Source: CBDBON01 sp965208395
Lineage (GTDB): Bacteria; Chloroflexota; Dehalococcoidia; Lucifugimonadales; CBDBON01
Reading direction: 5' to 3'
Length of the DNA: 64,000 nucleotides
NCBI GenBank assembly: GCA_965208395.1
Contig: CBDBON010000003.1
Span: 744,001-808,000 of the forward strand
Notes under the pieces: generated by a model
What the model was told of the DNA's origin: nothing
The model's database searches: none
The model's input: the letters and a program-made list of their open reading frames with translations, nothing else
Made by a program: the position numbers and the translations under genes
Shown here: positions 52,095 to 60,511 of the stretch, in pieces
Layout of the letters: every line of letters begins with the position of its first letter
Numbering within the stretch: position 1 is the first letter of the stretch

Positions 52095-53525
52095 TCATCC
52101 GTCATCCCTGTCTGAACCTCGCACCATGAGGGCCGCGGGGATGATCGCGACTAGAGATACGCACATCGCGATCAGGAAGAAGTCGCTGAACAGCGTCAGC
52201 CCGGCGTCGACCAGTTGAGTCTCGAATAGGGCGGAAGACTGGTGGAACGGCAGTTGGACTCCGGCGACGAGCGTGCCGAAGCGTTCCGTGCCCCAGGCGG
52301 TCAGCGCGGCGACCCCGAACGTCATCCCCACCATCCTCATCGCCGTGATCAGCCCGGCGGCAGCGCCTCTGTGCTCCTCCCGCACCGAGTTAGTCGCGGC
52401 GAGCGCGATCGGCGCGATGACGAGCCCGAATCCCAGACCGGCGATGAGCAGATGGATAGTCATCCCAGGATCGGCGACGTCGACCCCCCAACCGCTCATG
52501 AAGAAGAATCCGAGGGCCGCTAGTCCTAGACCCGTGATGGTCGGAACGCTGTAGCCCATTCGCTGGCAGGCCAGGCCGCCGAGGACCGCGCCCACGGGAA
52601 TTGCGACCGTCAGCCTCATCAGCCGCAGGCCGCCCTCCAGCGGTGTGAGATCGAGCACGGTGTTCGCCATCAGTGGGATCGTCACCATCCCGATGATCAG
52701 TGCCCCGCCGATGAGAAGGTGTGTGACGTTCGCTCCTCCGAAGATACGGCTACGAAACATCGCCGGCGGCAGTAGCGGTTCCGGAGTCGTCCTCTGCCAG
52801 GCGACGAACAGCGCGAGCGCCGCTCCCGACGCTGCCAGATATACGACCATGAGCAGGTCGGCCGCGTCGATCCTGGAGAGTCCTAGGGTCAGGGTGGCAA
52901 TCGCTGCCGCGACGAGTATACCGCCGACGAAGTCTATCTTTGCTCGGTAGACCGGACTGGGCGTCAGCAGCAGAAGTGTCCCAACGAGCACGACGAGACC
53001 GAGTGGAATGTTGATCCAGAAGACCCACTGCCAGTCTAGGTATCGGGTGATGATCCCGCCCCACAGCGGGCCGATCACTCCGCCCGCTTCCGCAGACGCT
53101 CCGACCAGCCCCAGGGGGAGTCCCCTCTTCTCTGGTGGGAAGAGGTCCGACACAATGGCGATCGAGATGGGAACGAGCGCGCCCGCGGCCATCGCCTGAA
53201 ACACCCTGGCGGCAATCAGCCACTCGATCGTTGGAGTCAGTGCCACGACGGCCGATCCTGCCATGAACAGCCCCATGAACCACAGATACAGGCTGCGCCG
53301 GCCCAGGATGTCGGACAGCCTTCCGATGAAGGGCATGGCGCAGACGTAGCCGAGCAGATACCCGGTGATTGTCCATGAGGCGCGGTCGAGCTGGGTGAAC
53401 GGCACCTCCAGGTCCAGCATGATCCTGGGAAGCACGGTGACGACGACGGTCTGGTCATCGGCGGCTATGAAGACGCCGGCGAGCACCGGAAGGAGCGCTA
53501 TGTACGGGGTCCTGGTGCGGAGCAT
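52095..53525 (-). CDS. MFS exporter, DHA2 (EmrB/P55-like) family, second copy
   Basis: A 476-residue, about 14-helix MFS protein: DDQTVVVTVLPRIMLDLEVP, FIGRLSDILGRRSLYLW (motif A) and LVGASAEAGGVIGPLWGG (motif C). It is clearly paralogous to 15734-17197, sharing the first helix, the LTVAIPVGAVLGG segment and the end of the protein. It follows an LprG-like lipoprotein gene by about 70 bp, repeating the lipoprotein-MFS pairing, though without overlap. Lipid or glycolipid export is inferred from the LprG-P55 analogy. Confidence 0.9.
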   Translation of the reverse strand: MLRTRTPYIALLPVLAGVFIAADDQTVVVTVLPRIMLDLEVPFTQLDRASWTITGYLLGYVCAMPFIGRLSDILGRRSLYLWFMGLFMAGSAVVALTPTIEWLIAARVFQAMAAGALVPISIAIVSDLFPPEKRGLPLGLVGASAEAGGVIGPLWGGIITRYLDWQWVFWINIPLGLVVLVGTLLLLTPSPVYRAKIDFVGGILVAAAIATLTLGLSRIDAADLLMVVYLAASGAALALFVAWQRTTPEPLLPPAMFRSRIFGGANVTHLLIGGALIIGMVTIPLMANTVLDLTPLEGGLRLMRLTVAIPVGAVLGGLACQRMGYSVPTITGLGLAALGFFFMSGWGVDVADPGMTIHLLIAGLGFGLVIAPIALAATNSVREEHRGAAAGLITAMRMVGMTFGVAALTAWGTERFGTLVAGVQLPFHQSSALFETQLVDAGLTLFSDFFLIAMCVSLVAIIPAALMVRGSDRDDG

Positions 53526-53594
53526 GGAGCTCTTGCGAGTCTATGGCCCCGTGAGAGGCCGATGCAAGAGGGCTGGAGAGGGACGGTCGAGGGC

Positions 53595-54332
53595 CTACTC
53601 CGGCAGCTCGATAGAGAACGACTCGTTGAAGCGGGAGAGGGTTATGCTTCTGACCGTGCCAGCCTCCTCGGCCTCCGTTACCGCCCCGTCGAACTTCACC
53701 TCGACGATGTAACCGTTACTCGAGAGTGCCGCAAGCTCGATCCCGACGGTTTCGCCTTTGATGGTGCTCCCGACTAGCGGCTCCAGGGCCTCCGTGGGCA
53801 GTCTCCCCTTGACCCTGAAGAGGTCGCCGTCCCATGTCGCCCCGGAGGGAGTGACCTGCGATACCATGTCGGCGAACTCGTTGAAGAAGCGGACCGGCGA
53901 AACATCCGGAGGAATCTCCTCCCACTCATCCGTCAACGGGTTCGTCATATAGGTCGCCTCGCCCACGGTGATGAGCTGGCCCTGGATCGCGAAGTTGCCG
54001 AAGCGACCCTTGAATCCGATAGAGAGCCTGTCTGGCCTGACAACCTGCCCCGTGATCTCGGTCATCACGAGGTTCGACATAAGTACCGTGCCCCCGGACT
54101 CGTGGTCGAGCAGGAACTCGAAGGAGGAGACCTCCTCCATGGCGGCGCCCATTCGTTGGAGGAGCATGGTCGGATCGATCGGAGTGGGCGTCGGAACAGG
54201 TGTAGGAGCCTGGGATTCAGCTTCCGGTTCCGAACGGTCGCCGCAGGCATGTGAGGTCGCCACCACCAGCGCTATCAGAGCGGCTGTGGCTCCTTTCGGG
54301 ATGGCGGCTCTGTGAAGAATACTGCTCCACAC
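53595..54332 (-). CDS. LppX/LprG-family lipoprotein, second copy
   Basis: A 245-residue lipoprotein: GTG start at 54332 (MWSSILHRAAIPKGATAALI) gives a normal signal ending at the imperfect lipobox TSHAC; a start at 54389 would add 19 residues. A PTPVPTPTPIDP linker precedes the LppX_LprAFG half-barrel (MEEVSSFEFLLDHESGG, GDLFRVKGRLPTEAL). It is paralogous to 17194-17940 and again lies just upstream of a DHA2 MFS gene. An ECF sigma/anti-sigma pair is about 100 bp upstream on the same strand, so stress control is possible. Confidence 0.83.
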   Translation of the reverse strand: MWSSILHRAAIPKGATAALIALVVATSHACGDRSEPEAESQAPTPVPTPTPIDPTMLLQRMGAAMEEVSSFEFLLDHESGGTVLMSNLVMTEITGQVVRPDRLSIGFKGRFGNFAIQGQLITVGEATYMTNPLTDEWEEIPPDVSPVRFFNEFADMVSQVTPSGATWDGDLFRVKGRLPTEALEPLVGSTIKGETVGIELAALSSNGYIVEVKFDGAVTEAEEAGTVRSITLSRFNESFSIELPE

Positions 54333-54429
54333 CCTGGAACGGAAACTCCCTCGTGTCGAGCGGCTCGATCCTCTTTCACAGGTGTGCAAGGCGGGCTTAG
54401 TCCCTCACCGCAACAGTGTGGAACGGGTC

Positions 54430-55287
54430 TCAGAGGTCCCCCTGCAAGACGGCTGTCCCGGAGGGTTCGACTGTGATCCCTATCCCGTCAAACTCGTTGA
54501 ACGGGATGTACATGTTCACCGGATCGAACTCCGGTAGAATGGCCTGAGGGATGATGACGGTCTGACCGTAGCCGGTCGAGTCCACGGTGAACTGGCTTCC
54601 GGGATGTCTCTGACCGTTCCTGATGAGCCAGGTCTGGTATACCTGGCCGGCGGGGAGCGGGGGAAGATCGAAGACGCCCAGCAGGGCGACGAGTCCGTTG
54701 TCGGAGACCGCGCAGCAGGCCAGCATCCCCCAGGCGGCGGTGGCTCTCTCTGTCCCCCTCAGCAGATTGACCGACACTCCGGGTGACGCGGACACGGAGC
54801 TGAGATATCGCTGGTTGGCGACCATCGTCCTTACTTCGGCCTCCCTCTCGACCATGCTCTCTATCTCGCCGCCCAGCTCTGCGCTCGCGGCGGAGATATC
54901 GTTGAGTCGATCGTTGAACCAAATACCGCCGAACACCACGCCCGCCACGACGAAAGCGGTGATGGCCTTACCTGTGTGCGGAACCAGGCCGCGTAGGAGA
55001 GTCGACAGGACTCGCTCCACGCCGACGGCCCGGCCGGCCCATCGTGCGCCGGGTTCCCGCGTCCGGCCGGGGTCTATACTGGCCATGAGTCGACGTTTTA
55101 CATCCGAGGGGACGCGCCTCTGGGGGACGGCGAACGCAAGGCCCACCATCACCTCCATCTCCTCCTGGAGCTTGAGGAGACAGTCGCCGCATCTCTCCAC
55201 GTGGGACTCTATCTGTACCCGCTCCTCCGAGTCGAGGGCGTTGAGCGCGTACGGCCCGAGCAGATCCGCGGCCTCGTTACACTCCAT
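54430..55287 (-). CDS. Anti-sigma factor (RskA-like, zinc-finger ZAS domain)
   Basis: A 285-residue membrane-spanning anti-sigma factor. The cytoplasmic N-terminus has the ZAS motif HVERCGDC (H-x3-C-x2-C) preceded by LGPYALNALDSEER; one helix (AITAFVVAGVVFGGIWF, about 110-127) crosses the membrane, a coiled segment follows, and the outside C-terminal domain is RskA-like (GVFDLPPLPAGQVYQTWLIR). It should hold its ECF sigma factor until released by proteolysis. ATG 55287 overlaps the sigma gene by 11 nt. Confidence 0.9.
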   Translation of the reverse strand: MECNEAADLLGPYALNALDSEERVQIESHVERCGDCLLKLQEEMEVMVGLAFAVPQRRVPSDVKRRLMASIDPGRTREPGARWAGRAVGVERVLSTLLRGLVPHTGKAITAFVVAGVVFGGIWFNDRLNDISAASAELGGEIESMVEREAEVRTMVANQRYLSSVSASPGVSVNLLRGTERATAAWGMLACCAVSDNGLVALLGVFDLPPLPAGQVYQTWLIRNGQRHPGSQFTVDSTGYGQTVIIPQAILPEFDPVNMYIPFNEFDGIGITVEPSGTAVLQGDL

Positions 55288-55864
55288 ACTCGGCGAACTC
55301 CTGGGTACGCGGTTGGAGAAACTCCCTCAGCCTCTTCAACCCCAGACGCATCCTCGTCTTGACTGTACCTAGCGGCTGCTCCAAATACTGGGCGATCTCG
55401 GAGTGCGTGAGACCTTCATAGTAGGCCAGCAGCACGACCTCACGCTGCTCCGGGCGTAGGGTTGCCAGCGCGTCCATGATCTGTCCGCGCTGAAACCGCG
55501 CCGTGGCGAAGTCGACCGGATCATCCCGGCCGTCCGATGGTTTGTTCGTAAGGTCCACACCGTACTGGAGGTGGGTGTCCCGTCTGCGTCGCCTCCGCAG
55601 CTCGTCAATCGCCCTGTGATGGGCGATTGTGAAGAGCCAGGCCGTTACGCTGCCTCTTGAAGGCTTGTAGCTGGAGCCGCGTCTCCACACACTCAAGAAG
55701 GTGTCCTGCGTGACCTCTTGGGCCGATTCCGGGTTCCTTAGCATCCGCAAGGCGAGTGAGTATACTCCCCCACCGTACCGGTCGTAGAGAGTCTCCAGGG
55801 CCCCACGGTCCTCCTTGACGATCAGGGCCATCAACTCCTTGTCATCAGGCGTCTGGTCCCTCAC
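55277..55864 (-). CDS. ECF RNA polymerase sigma factor (SigK-like)
   Basis: A 195-residue sigma70-family ECF factor. Region 2 has YGGGVYSLALRMLRNPESAQE and VTQDTFLSVWRRGSSY, with the DNA-melting helix VTAWLFTIAHHRAIDELRRR. Region 4 is LRPEQREVVLLAYYEGLTHS followed by EIAQYLEQPLGTVKTRMRLG. GTG start at 55864. It is paired with its anti-sigma gene by an 11-nt overlap. Likely targets are its own operon and perhaps the LprG-like gene downstream; no promoter motif could be confirmed. Confidence 0.93.
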   Translation of the reverse strand: MRDQTPDDKELMALIVKEDRGALETLYDRYGGGVYSLALRMLRNPESAQEVTQDTFLSVWRRGSSYKPSRGSVTAWLFTIAHHRAIDELRRRRRRDTHLQYGVDLTNKPSDGRDDPVDFATARFQRGQIMDALATLRPEQREVVLLAYYEGLTHSEIAQYLEQPLGTVKTRMRLGLKRLREFLQPRTQEFAEYGV

Positions 55865-55957
55865 TTGGCGCCTCGGTTGATCGGGTTGCCGATCGCGGCC
55901 CGTTGTCCGATTATACGCATCTTTGGGTCGAATCGGATTCTCTCGTACATGTCAGTC

Positions 55958-57601
55958 CTACCATCCTAATGCAAATCCGTCGCGACGCGGATCGGCCCCA
56001 CCCTGGAATACGCCCTGTTCGGAGTCGACGCGGATGCCGTGGCAGCCGCCGACCGACATGGAGAAGCCCTCCACGACTCCAACATCGTGTCCCATATCTT
56101 CGAGTTCGCGCCGTACCTGGGGTGGGAAGCGCTCCTCCATCTCCACCTGTCGTCCCTGTACGCAGCGGAAGCGGGGTGCCTCGATCGCCGCCTGCACGTT
56201 CATGCCGTAGTCGAGAACATGCATCAGGAACTGGGGGGTTGTCTGCAAGATGCCCCATCCGCCCGGCGTGCCGATGCTGAGGAAGAACCTTCCGTCTTTC
56301 AGCGTCTGCGTGGGGGCCAGACAGAAGTCGACCCGCTTGCCCGGCCCAATCAGGTTCGGGCTCCCCTCCTCGAGATCGAACCAGAACGACATGTTGTTCA
56401 GGAAGATGCCAGTATCTCCGGGCGCGACAGCGCACCCGAAACCGCCTCCCAGGGTCTGGGTTACCGTGACGACATTGCCGTCCCGGTCCGCGGTGGCGAA
56501 GTGTGTCGTCATCCCTCCGTCGAACTCGTCGGGACTGCCTGCGAGAAGCGATCCCGTCGGGACCTGTCGTGTGAAGTGTTCGCCGGAGACGACTGAGACG
56601 CGGCCGCGGTCGATCCGCGCTCTCTGCTTGACGGCGTACGCGTCGGAGAGCAACCCATCGAGAGGAGTGCGGACGTGGTTCGGATCGCCTCCATATCTGA
56701 TCCTGTCGGTAACCGCCAGCTTGATCGACTCCATGAGCAGGTGCAGCGTGACGGGATGCTGAAAGACGACGTCCGTCCCTTCGAACCCCTCCATGATCTT
56801 CATCGTCTCCAACACCTGGAAGCCGCTGGAGTTGGGAGGCGTGGTGTATATCCTGTATCCCCGGTAGTCGATGCCTATCGGCTCCTGCCATTCGGCCTCG
56901 TAGTCGGCGAGATCATCGAGCGTGTACAGCCCGCCCATCTCCTGGTTCCCCGCCACCAGCCGCTGAGCCAGCTCACCCCGGTAGAAGGTATCCTTTCCAC
57001 CCACGGCTATCTGTCGCAGCGACTCCGCAAGCTGCGGCATTCGCAGACGGGCTCCGGGGCCCGGAGTCATCCCGTTCCCATCCAATATGATAGATCCAGA
57101 AGGGAATGATGACAGTCTGGCGGCGCTGTTAGCCATGATGCGGCTGTTCAGATGCGTGACCGGGAATCCGCTGTCGGCGTAGTCGATGGCCGGACGAAAC
57201 ACCTGTTCCCTGTCGAGTGTCCCGTAGGTTTCGTGGAGCGTCAGCCATCCGGCGACGTTGCCAGGCACCAGGGGCGCGAGGATGCCGGTCTGCTTGGTGT
57301 CGTCACTGAAGCGGTCGGGAGTGGCGGAACGTGGGGCTCTGCCCGAGAAGTTGAGGGCGCGCACGCGCCCCTCGGCGCCGATGTGCGCCAGGGCGACGCC
57401 GACCCCGCCGGCGCCGGACATGTAGGGCTCCACGACGTTGAGAGTCGCCGCCGTCGCCACGGCCGCGTCGAATGCGTTGCCTCCGGCCATGAGCATCCTC
57501 TGTCCCGCCAGAGAGGCGAGGGGATGCGCGGACGTTACCATCCCGTTCACTCCCATCGCGGCGGGACGATTCGCCAGCGGCGGTGTGGAAAGGCTTGTCA
57601 T
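55958..57601 (-). CDS. ggt: Gamma-glutamyltransferase
   Basis: A 547-residue Ntn-hydrolase proenzyme of the gamma-glutamyltranspeptidase family. The autoprocessing/nucleophile site is GGMTTHFATADRDGN (second-subunit N-terminal Thr, near residue 365), and other marks are AHPLASLAGQRMLMAGGNAF DAAVA at the N-terminus, GAGGVGVAL and LGGGFG. No signal peptide is visible, unlike periplasmic GGTs, so it may act in the cytoplasm, possibly on other amides. ATG 57601 follows GGGAG. Confidence 0.92.
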   Translation of the reverse strand: MTSLSTPPLANRPAAMGVNGMVTSAHPLASLAGQRMLMAGGNAFDAAVATAATLNVVEPYMSGAGGVGVALAHIGAEGRVRALNFSGRAPRSATPDRFSDDTKQTGILAPLVPGNVAGWLTLHETYGTLDREQVFRPAIDYADSGFPVTHLNSRIMANSAARLSSFPSGSIILDGNGMTPGPGARLRMPQLAESLRQIAVGGKDTFYRGELAQRLVAGNQEMGGLYTLDDLADYEAEWQEPIGIDYRGYRIYTTPPNSSGFQVLETMKIMEGFEGTDVVFQHPVTLHLLMESIKLAVTDRIRYGGDPNHVRTPLDGLLSDAYAVKQRARIDRGRVSVVSGEHFTRQVPTGSLLAGSPDEFDGGMTTHFATADRDGNVVTVTQTLGGGFGCAVAPGDTGIFLNNMSFWFDLEEGSPNLIGPGKRVDFCLAPTQTLKDGRFFLSIGTPGGWGILQTTPQFLMHVLDYGMNVQAAIEAPRFRCVQGRQVEMEERFPPQVRRELEDMGHDVGVVEGFSMSVGGCHGIRVDSEQGVFQGGADPRRDGFALGW

Positions 57602-57676
57602 CGGAGAACTCCCTTCAGTACGGTCGCTTCTATGATGCGCAAAGCTAGATGGTCGATTCTATGGTGTCAAGCAGAC

Positions 57677-58399
57677 TCATCGCGCCCCCGGCGTCGCCCG
57701 GAGCAGCACCTCCACTCTCACCTCATCTGCGAGAGACACGACTGACCTGGCCGTCGGCACGGGAATCTCGAGCTGCTCCCAGGTAAAGGTCGTCCGTCCG
57801 AGGACGTGCAGCACCTCTCCGTCCAGCCTTGCCTCCACCTCGAATGTCAGAGGTACCTCAATCCCTCTGATGCTGAGTACGCCCTCCACGGAACGTGTTA
57901 TCGTCTCGCCCCCGGACAGGCTTTCAGCCACTCCCTCGATACCCTCGACGGTGAAGCTGGCTGTCCGGGAGCTGGGAAACATGACCTGGCGGATGTAGCG
58001 GTCCCGGAACTGCTCGTCGCTGGAAAGCGAGTGGAGGTCGATGGTCACATTAGACTCGCCGCCCTCGAGGTCGATCTCGCCAGAGAGCGTCGTCGTGCGG
58101 ATCACCGCGTCGAAGGGAGTGGGGATCCGCACGAGCTCCTCGCGGACGGTGAAAGTCGTCTCGGAGCCTTCTCCCACCATATAGACCCCGGCGACGCCTG
58201 TGGCTGCCGGCTTCTCGGGCGTCGCCGCAGGCTGCTGCTGCGCGGCCGGAACAGTAGCCTGCGCGGCAGTTGGCGGCGGCAGTGAGAGCTCACCGCTCTC
58301 CCCTCCACCTCGAATGACGAAGCCGTAGACTATCGCAACGGCGGCCAGTAGTAGGACAATCCCCGCTACCGAACCGGCGATGATGAAGCCACGACGCAT
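57677..58399 (-). CDS. Membrane-anchored YceI-family protein
   Basis: A 240-residue protein with an uncleaved-looking N-terminal helix (GFIIAGSVAGIVLLLAAVAI), a Pro/Ala-rich spacer, and a YceI lipocalin-like barrel outside the cell (GVYMVGEGSETTFTVREEL, FRDRYIRQVMFPSSRTASFTV, GVLSIRGIEVPLTFEVEA). YceI proteins bind polyisoprenoid-like lipids such as octaprenyl chains. ATG 58399 follows AGGAGGAG. It is 29 bp downstream of the HtrA gene and probably in one transcript with it. Confidence 0.88.
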   Translation of the reverse strand: MRRGFIIAGSVAGIVLLLAAVAIVYGFVIRGGGESGELSLPPPTAAQATVPAAQQQPAATPEKPAATGVAGVYMVGEGSETTFTVREELVRIPTPFDAVIRTTTLSGEIDLEGGESNVTIDLHSLSSDEQFRDRYIRQVMFPSSRTASFTVEGIEGVAESLSGGETITRSVEGVLSIRGIEVPLTFEVEARLDGEVLHVLGRTTFTWEQLEIPVPTARSVVSLADEVRVEVLLRATPGAR

Positions 58400-58428
58400 G
58401 GTCTTCTCCTCCTGGACTTGGGTATCGG

Positions 58429-59625
58429 CTACGAGGTCGTCCTCTGCGGCCGTTCGCCAAGCATAACATCTGCGGCACGCACTCCGTCTGTGGAGAGTAT
58501 CTCCAGGGTTACCGTCTGACCAGGCCTGTTGTTCTCTACCAGGTGCGCAACTAGATCGTCCATGCCATCGATCGATATCCCGTCAATCGCGGTTATCACG
58601 TCGCCGCCGACAGGGTACGGTACGCCGTCTATCTCCTTCGTCTCTTCGCTTCCCATCACACCGAACCGCGAGGCAGGGCCGTCTGGGACCACCTCCACGA
58701 TCAGTACGCCTCGGGTATCCTCGGGCAGGCCGTTGGCCGCCGCAAGCTCCGAGGTCAGGGATGCGCCGCTGATGCCCAGATAAGCGTACTTGTACGAGCC
58801 GTTCGAGATCAGCTCCGGCACCACTCTTCTTGCCGTATTGATTGGGACGGCGAAGCCGACTCCGGCGTTGCTGCCCGACCTGCTCGCGATCTGGGCGTTG
58901 ATGCCAATGACCTGCCCGAACCTGTCGAGCAGCGGCCCGCCCGAGTTACCAGGGTTGATCGGCGCGTCGGTCTGAATGATCTCCGGGTTGGAGTAGTTGC
59001 CGGCCGTGCTCCGTATGGTCCGGCCCAGCGCGCTCACGATCCCCGTGGTCATCGAGAACTCCTGCCCGAAGGGGCTGCCAATGGCTATGGCTGTCTGCCC
59101 CACGGACAACGTATCGCTGTCGCCGAGTGGGACCTCCTTCAGATCGTCGGGCGGCGACTCGATGAGCAGCACGGCGAGATCAGAGTCGGGGTCCGTGCCG
59201 AGCACCGTGGCTTCGTACTCCGACCCGTCGGCGAAGACCACCCCGACACGCTCCGCCGATTCGACAACGTGTTCGTTCGTCACGATGTGGCCGTCGGCGC
59301 TCCAGACGAAGCCCGACCCCTCCGACGGCACGAAAGGGAGTTGACGCGGAGCGTTGGACTGCCCCTCGACAGGGGCACTGCGTCTCACCTTCACCTGTAC
59401 GACCGAGGGAAGGACCTCGGAGTATATTTCACCAAGCGCCTCCTCGAAGGCCGCCACTATATCCTGTACGTCCAGGGCGGCGATGATCTCCGACGCCACA
59501 GCTGCCGATTGGGACGTGGCGGCTTCGGCGTCACCGGAGCGGTCCCCTGCCGAGCCTCCACAAGCCATGACGAAGATCATGCTCAGCGCCGAGACCGTGG
59601 ATGCCAACAGAATGGTGATGCGCAT
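58429..59625 (-). CDS. HtrA/DegP-like serine protease lipoprotein with PDZ domain
   Basis: A 398-residue lipoprotein (MRITILLASTVSALSMIFVM, lipobox VMAC) with a trypsin-like domain: His in HIVTNEHVVES, Asp in DPDSDLAVLLIE, Ser in NPGNSGGPLLDRFG, then one PDZ domain (LIVEVVPDGPASRFG, GGDVITAIDGISIDGMDDLV). It should degrade or refold damaged envelope proteins. ATG 59625 follows GGAGG; the longer reading from 59673 is not needed. It heads a transcript with the YceI-like gene. Confidence 0.93.
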   Translation of the reverse strand: MRITILLASTVSALSMIFVMACGGSAGDRSGDAEAATSQSAAVASEIIAALDVQDIVAAFEEALGEIYSEVLPSVVQVKVRRSAPVEGQSNAPRQLPFVPSEGSGFVWSADGHIVTNEHVVESAERVGVVFADGSEYEATVLGTDPDSDLAVLLIESPPDDLKEVPLGDSDTLSVGQTAIAIGSPFGQEFSMTTGIVSALGRTIRSTAGNYSNPEIIQTDAPINPGNSGGPLLDRFGQVIGINAQIASRSGSNAGVGFAVPINTARRVVPELISNGSYKYAYLGISGASLTSELAAANGLPEDTRGVLIVEVVPDGPASRFGVMGSEETKEIDGVPYPVGGDVITAIDGISIDGMDDLVAHLVENNRPGQTVTLEILSTDGVRAADVMLGERPQRTTS

Positions 59626-59741
59626 AGGAAACCTCCTGCGGTGGCATTGGCGATGCAGACACGGTAGACGCAAGATTTTAAGAAATTATGAAGACGGGCG
59701 GAAACTCCGGTATCCACCCGCCTGCCTCCGCGACAGACAGC

Positions 59742-60509
59742 CTATCCCGCATGACGGTCGACCCACTCCCAGAGCAGCTTGGCTCGGCGTCTCGCCTCTC
59801 CGCCGCTCGAAGGATCGATAACGCATCGACAGCTTCTTGTATAGGAGCCGATCACCTGGAGGTCAGTCCTCTTCCCGCCCCATCGCCAAGGCAATCCGTC
59901 CGCCGCGGTGAATACGCTGTCCGCCACCTCCCTGGTCATCGGGACGGCGCGCCGAAACCTCCTCGACCGTTGCGACCCTCGAAACACCCAGAACCGGTCC
60001 CACAGAGCGTGATCGGAGAGGCCGCGCAGCACGTGTGCGTTTGCTCGGAACCGGTCGAGCACATCGGGGCTGGGTCGGGACCGTACGTCGCGGAGCACCT
60101 CGGCGACCTCCAGGTAGCCGATCAGGTAGAAGCCCGGTCGCGGACGCTGCTGGGTGGTATCCATCGCTCTGGCGAGCCGTGCGATGAAGAACAGGAAGTC
60201 GCCGTGCTCCATTCTCTTCAGGGACGCTGCCCTGGGACTGGTCTCGCAGTTGTCTCCATAGGTGAAGGTGTCGAACTCAGGGTCGGCGTGCGCGGGCCAT
60301 TCCCACAGCCGCTTGGGGACGAAGCGGGATATGGATACTGAAGGCTCGTAGTACGAAGTCAACTGTCCGTACCTTACGGCGTGGCGGCCGGGAAGATCCC
60401 GGTCTTCCGGGATGGGAATGAATTCGAAGGTGCTGTCTGGGAAGACCGGACTGTAAAAGGGATGCGCGGCATTTGCGCCGACGTTCGCCAGGAATATGCG
60501 TCCCGCCAT
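59742..60509 (-). CDS. Nmad3-like protein (putative nucleotide-modification-associated)
   Basis: A 255-residue protein beginning MAGRIFLANVGANAAHPFYS, with STFEFIPIPEDRDLPGRHAV and TFTYGDNCETSPRAA; the start block resembles the Nmad3 (nucleotide modification associated domain 3) family, predicted by comparative genomics to work with DNA-base modification. I recall the family pattern but could not search. The ATG at 60509 is 2 bp after the queG stop, so the two are co-translated. That link to a queuosine enzyme (7-deazaguanine chemistry) fits a base-modification role. An unknown protein is the alternative. Confidence 0.55.
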   Translation of the reverse strand: MAGRIFLANVGANAAHPFYSPVFPDSTFEFIPIPEDRDLPGRHAVRYGQLTSYYEPSVSISRFVPKRLWEWPAHADPEFDTFTYGDNCETSPRAASLKRMEHGDFLFFIARLARAMDTTQQRPRPGFYLIGYLEVAEVLRDVRSRPSPDVLDRFRANAHVLRGLSDHALWDRFWVFRGSQRSRRFRRAVPMTREVADSVFTAADGLPWRWGGKRTDLQVIGSYTRSCRCVIDPSSGGEARRRAKLLWEWVDRHAG

Positions 60510-60511
60510 GC

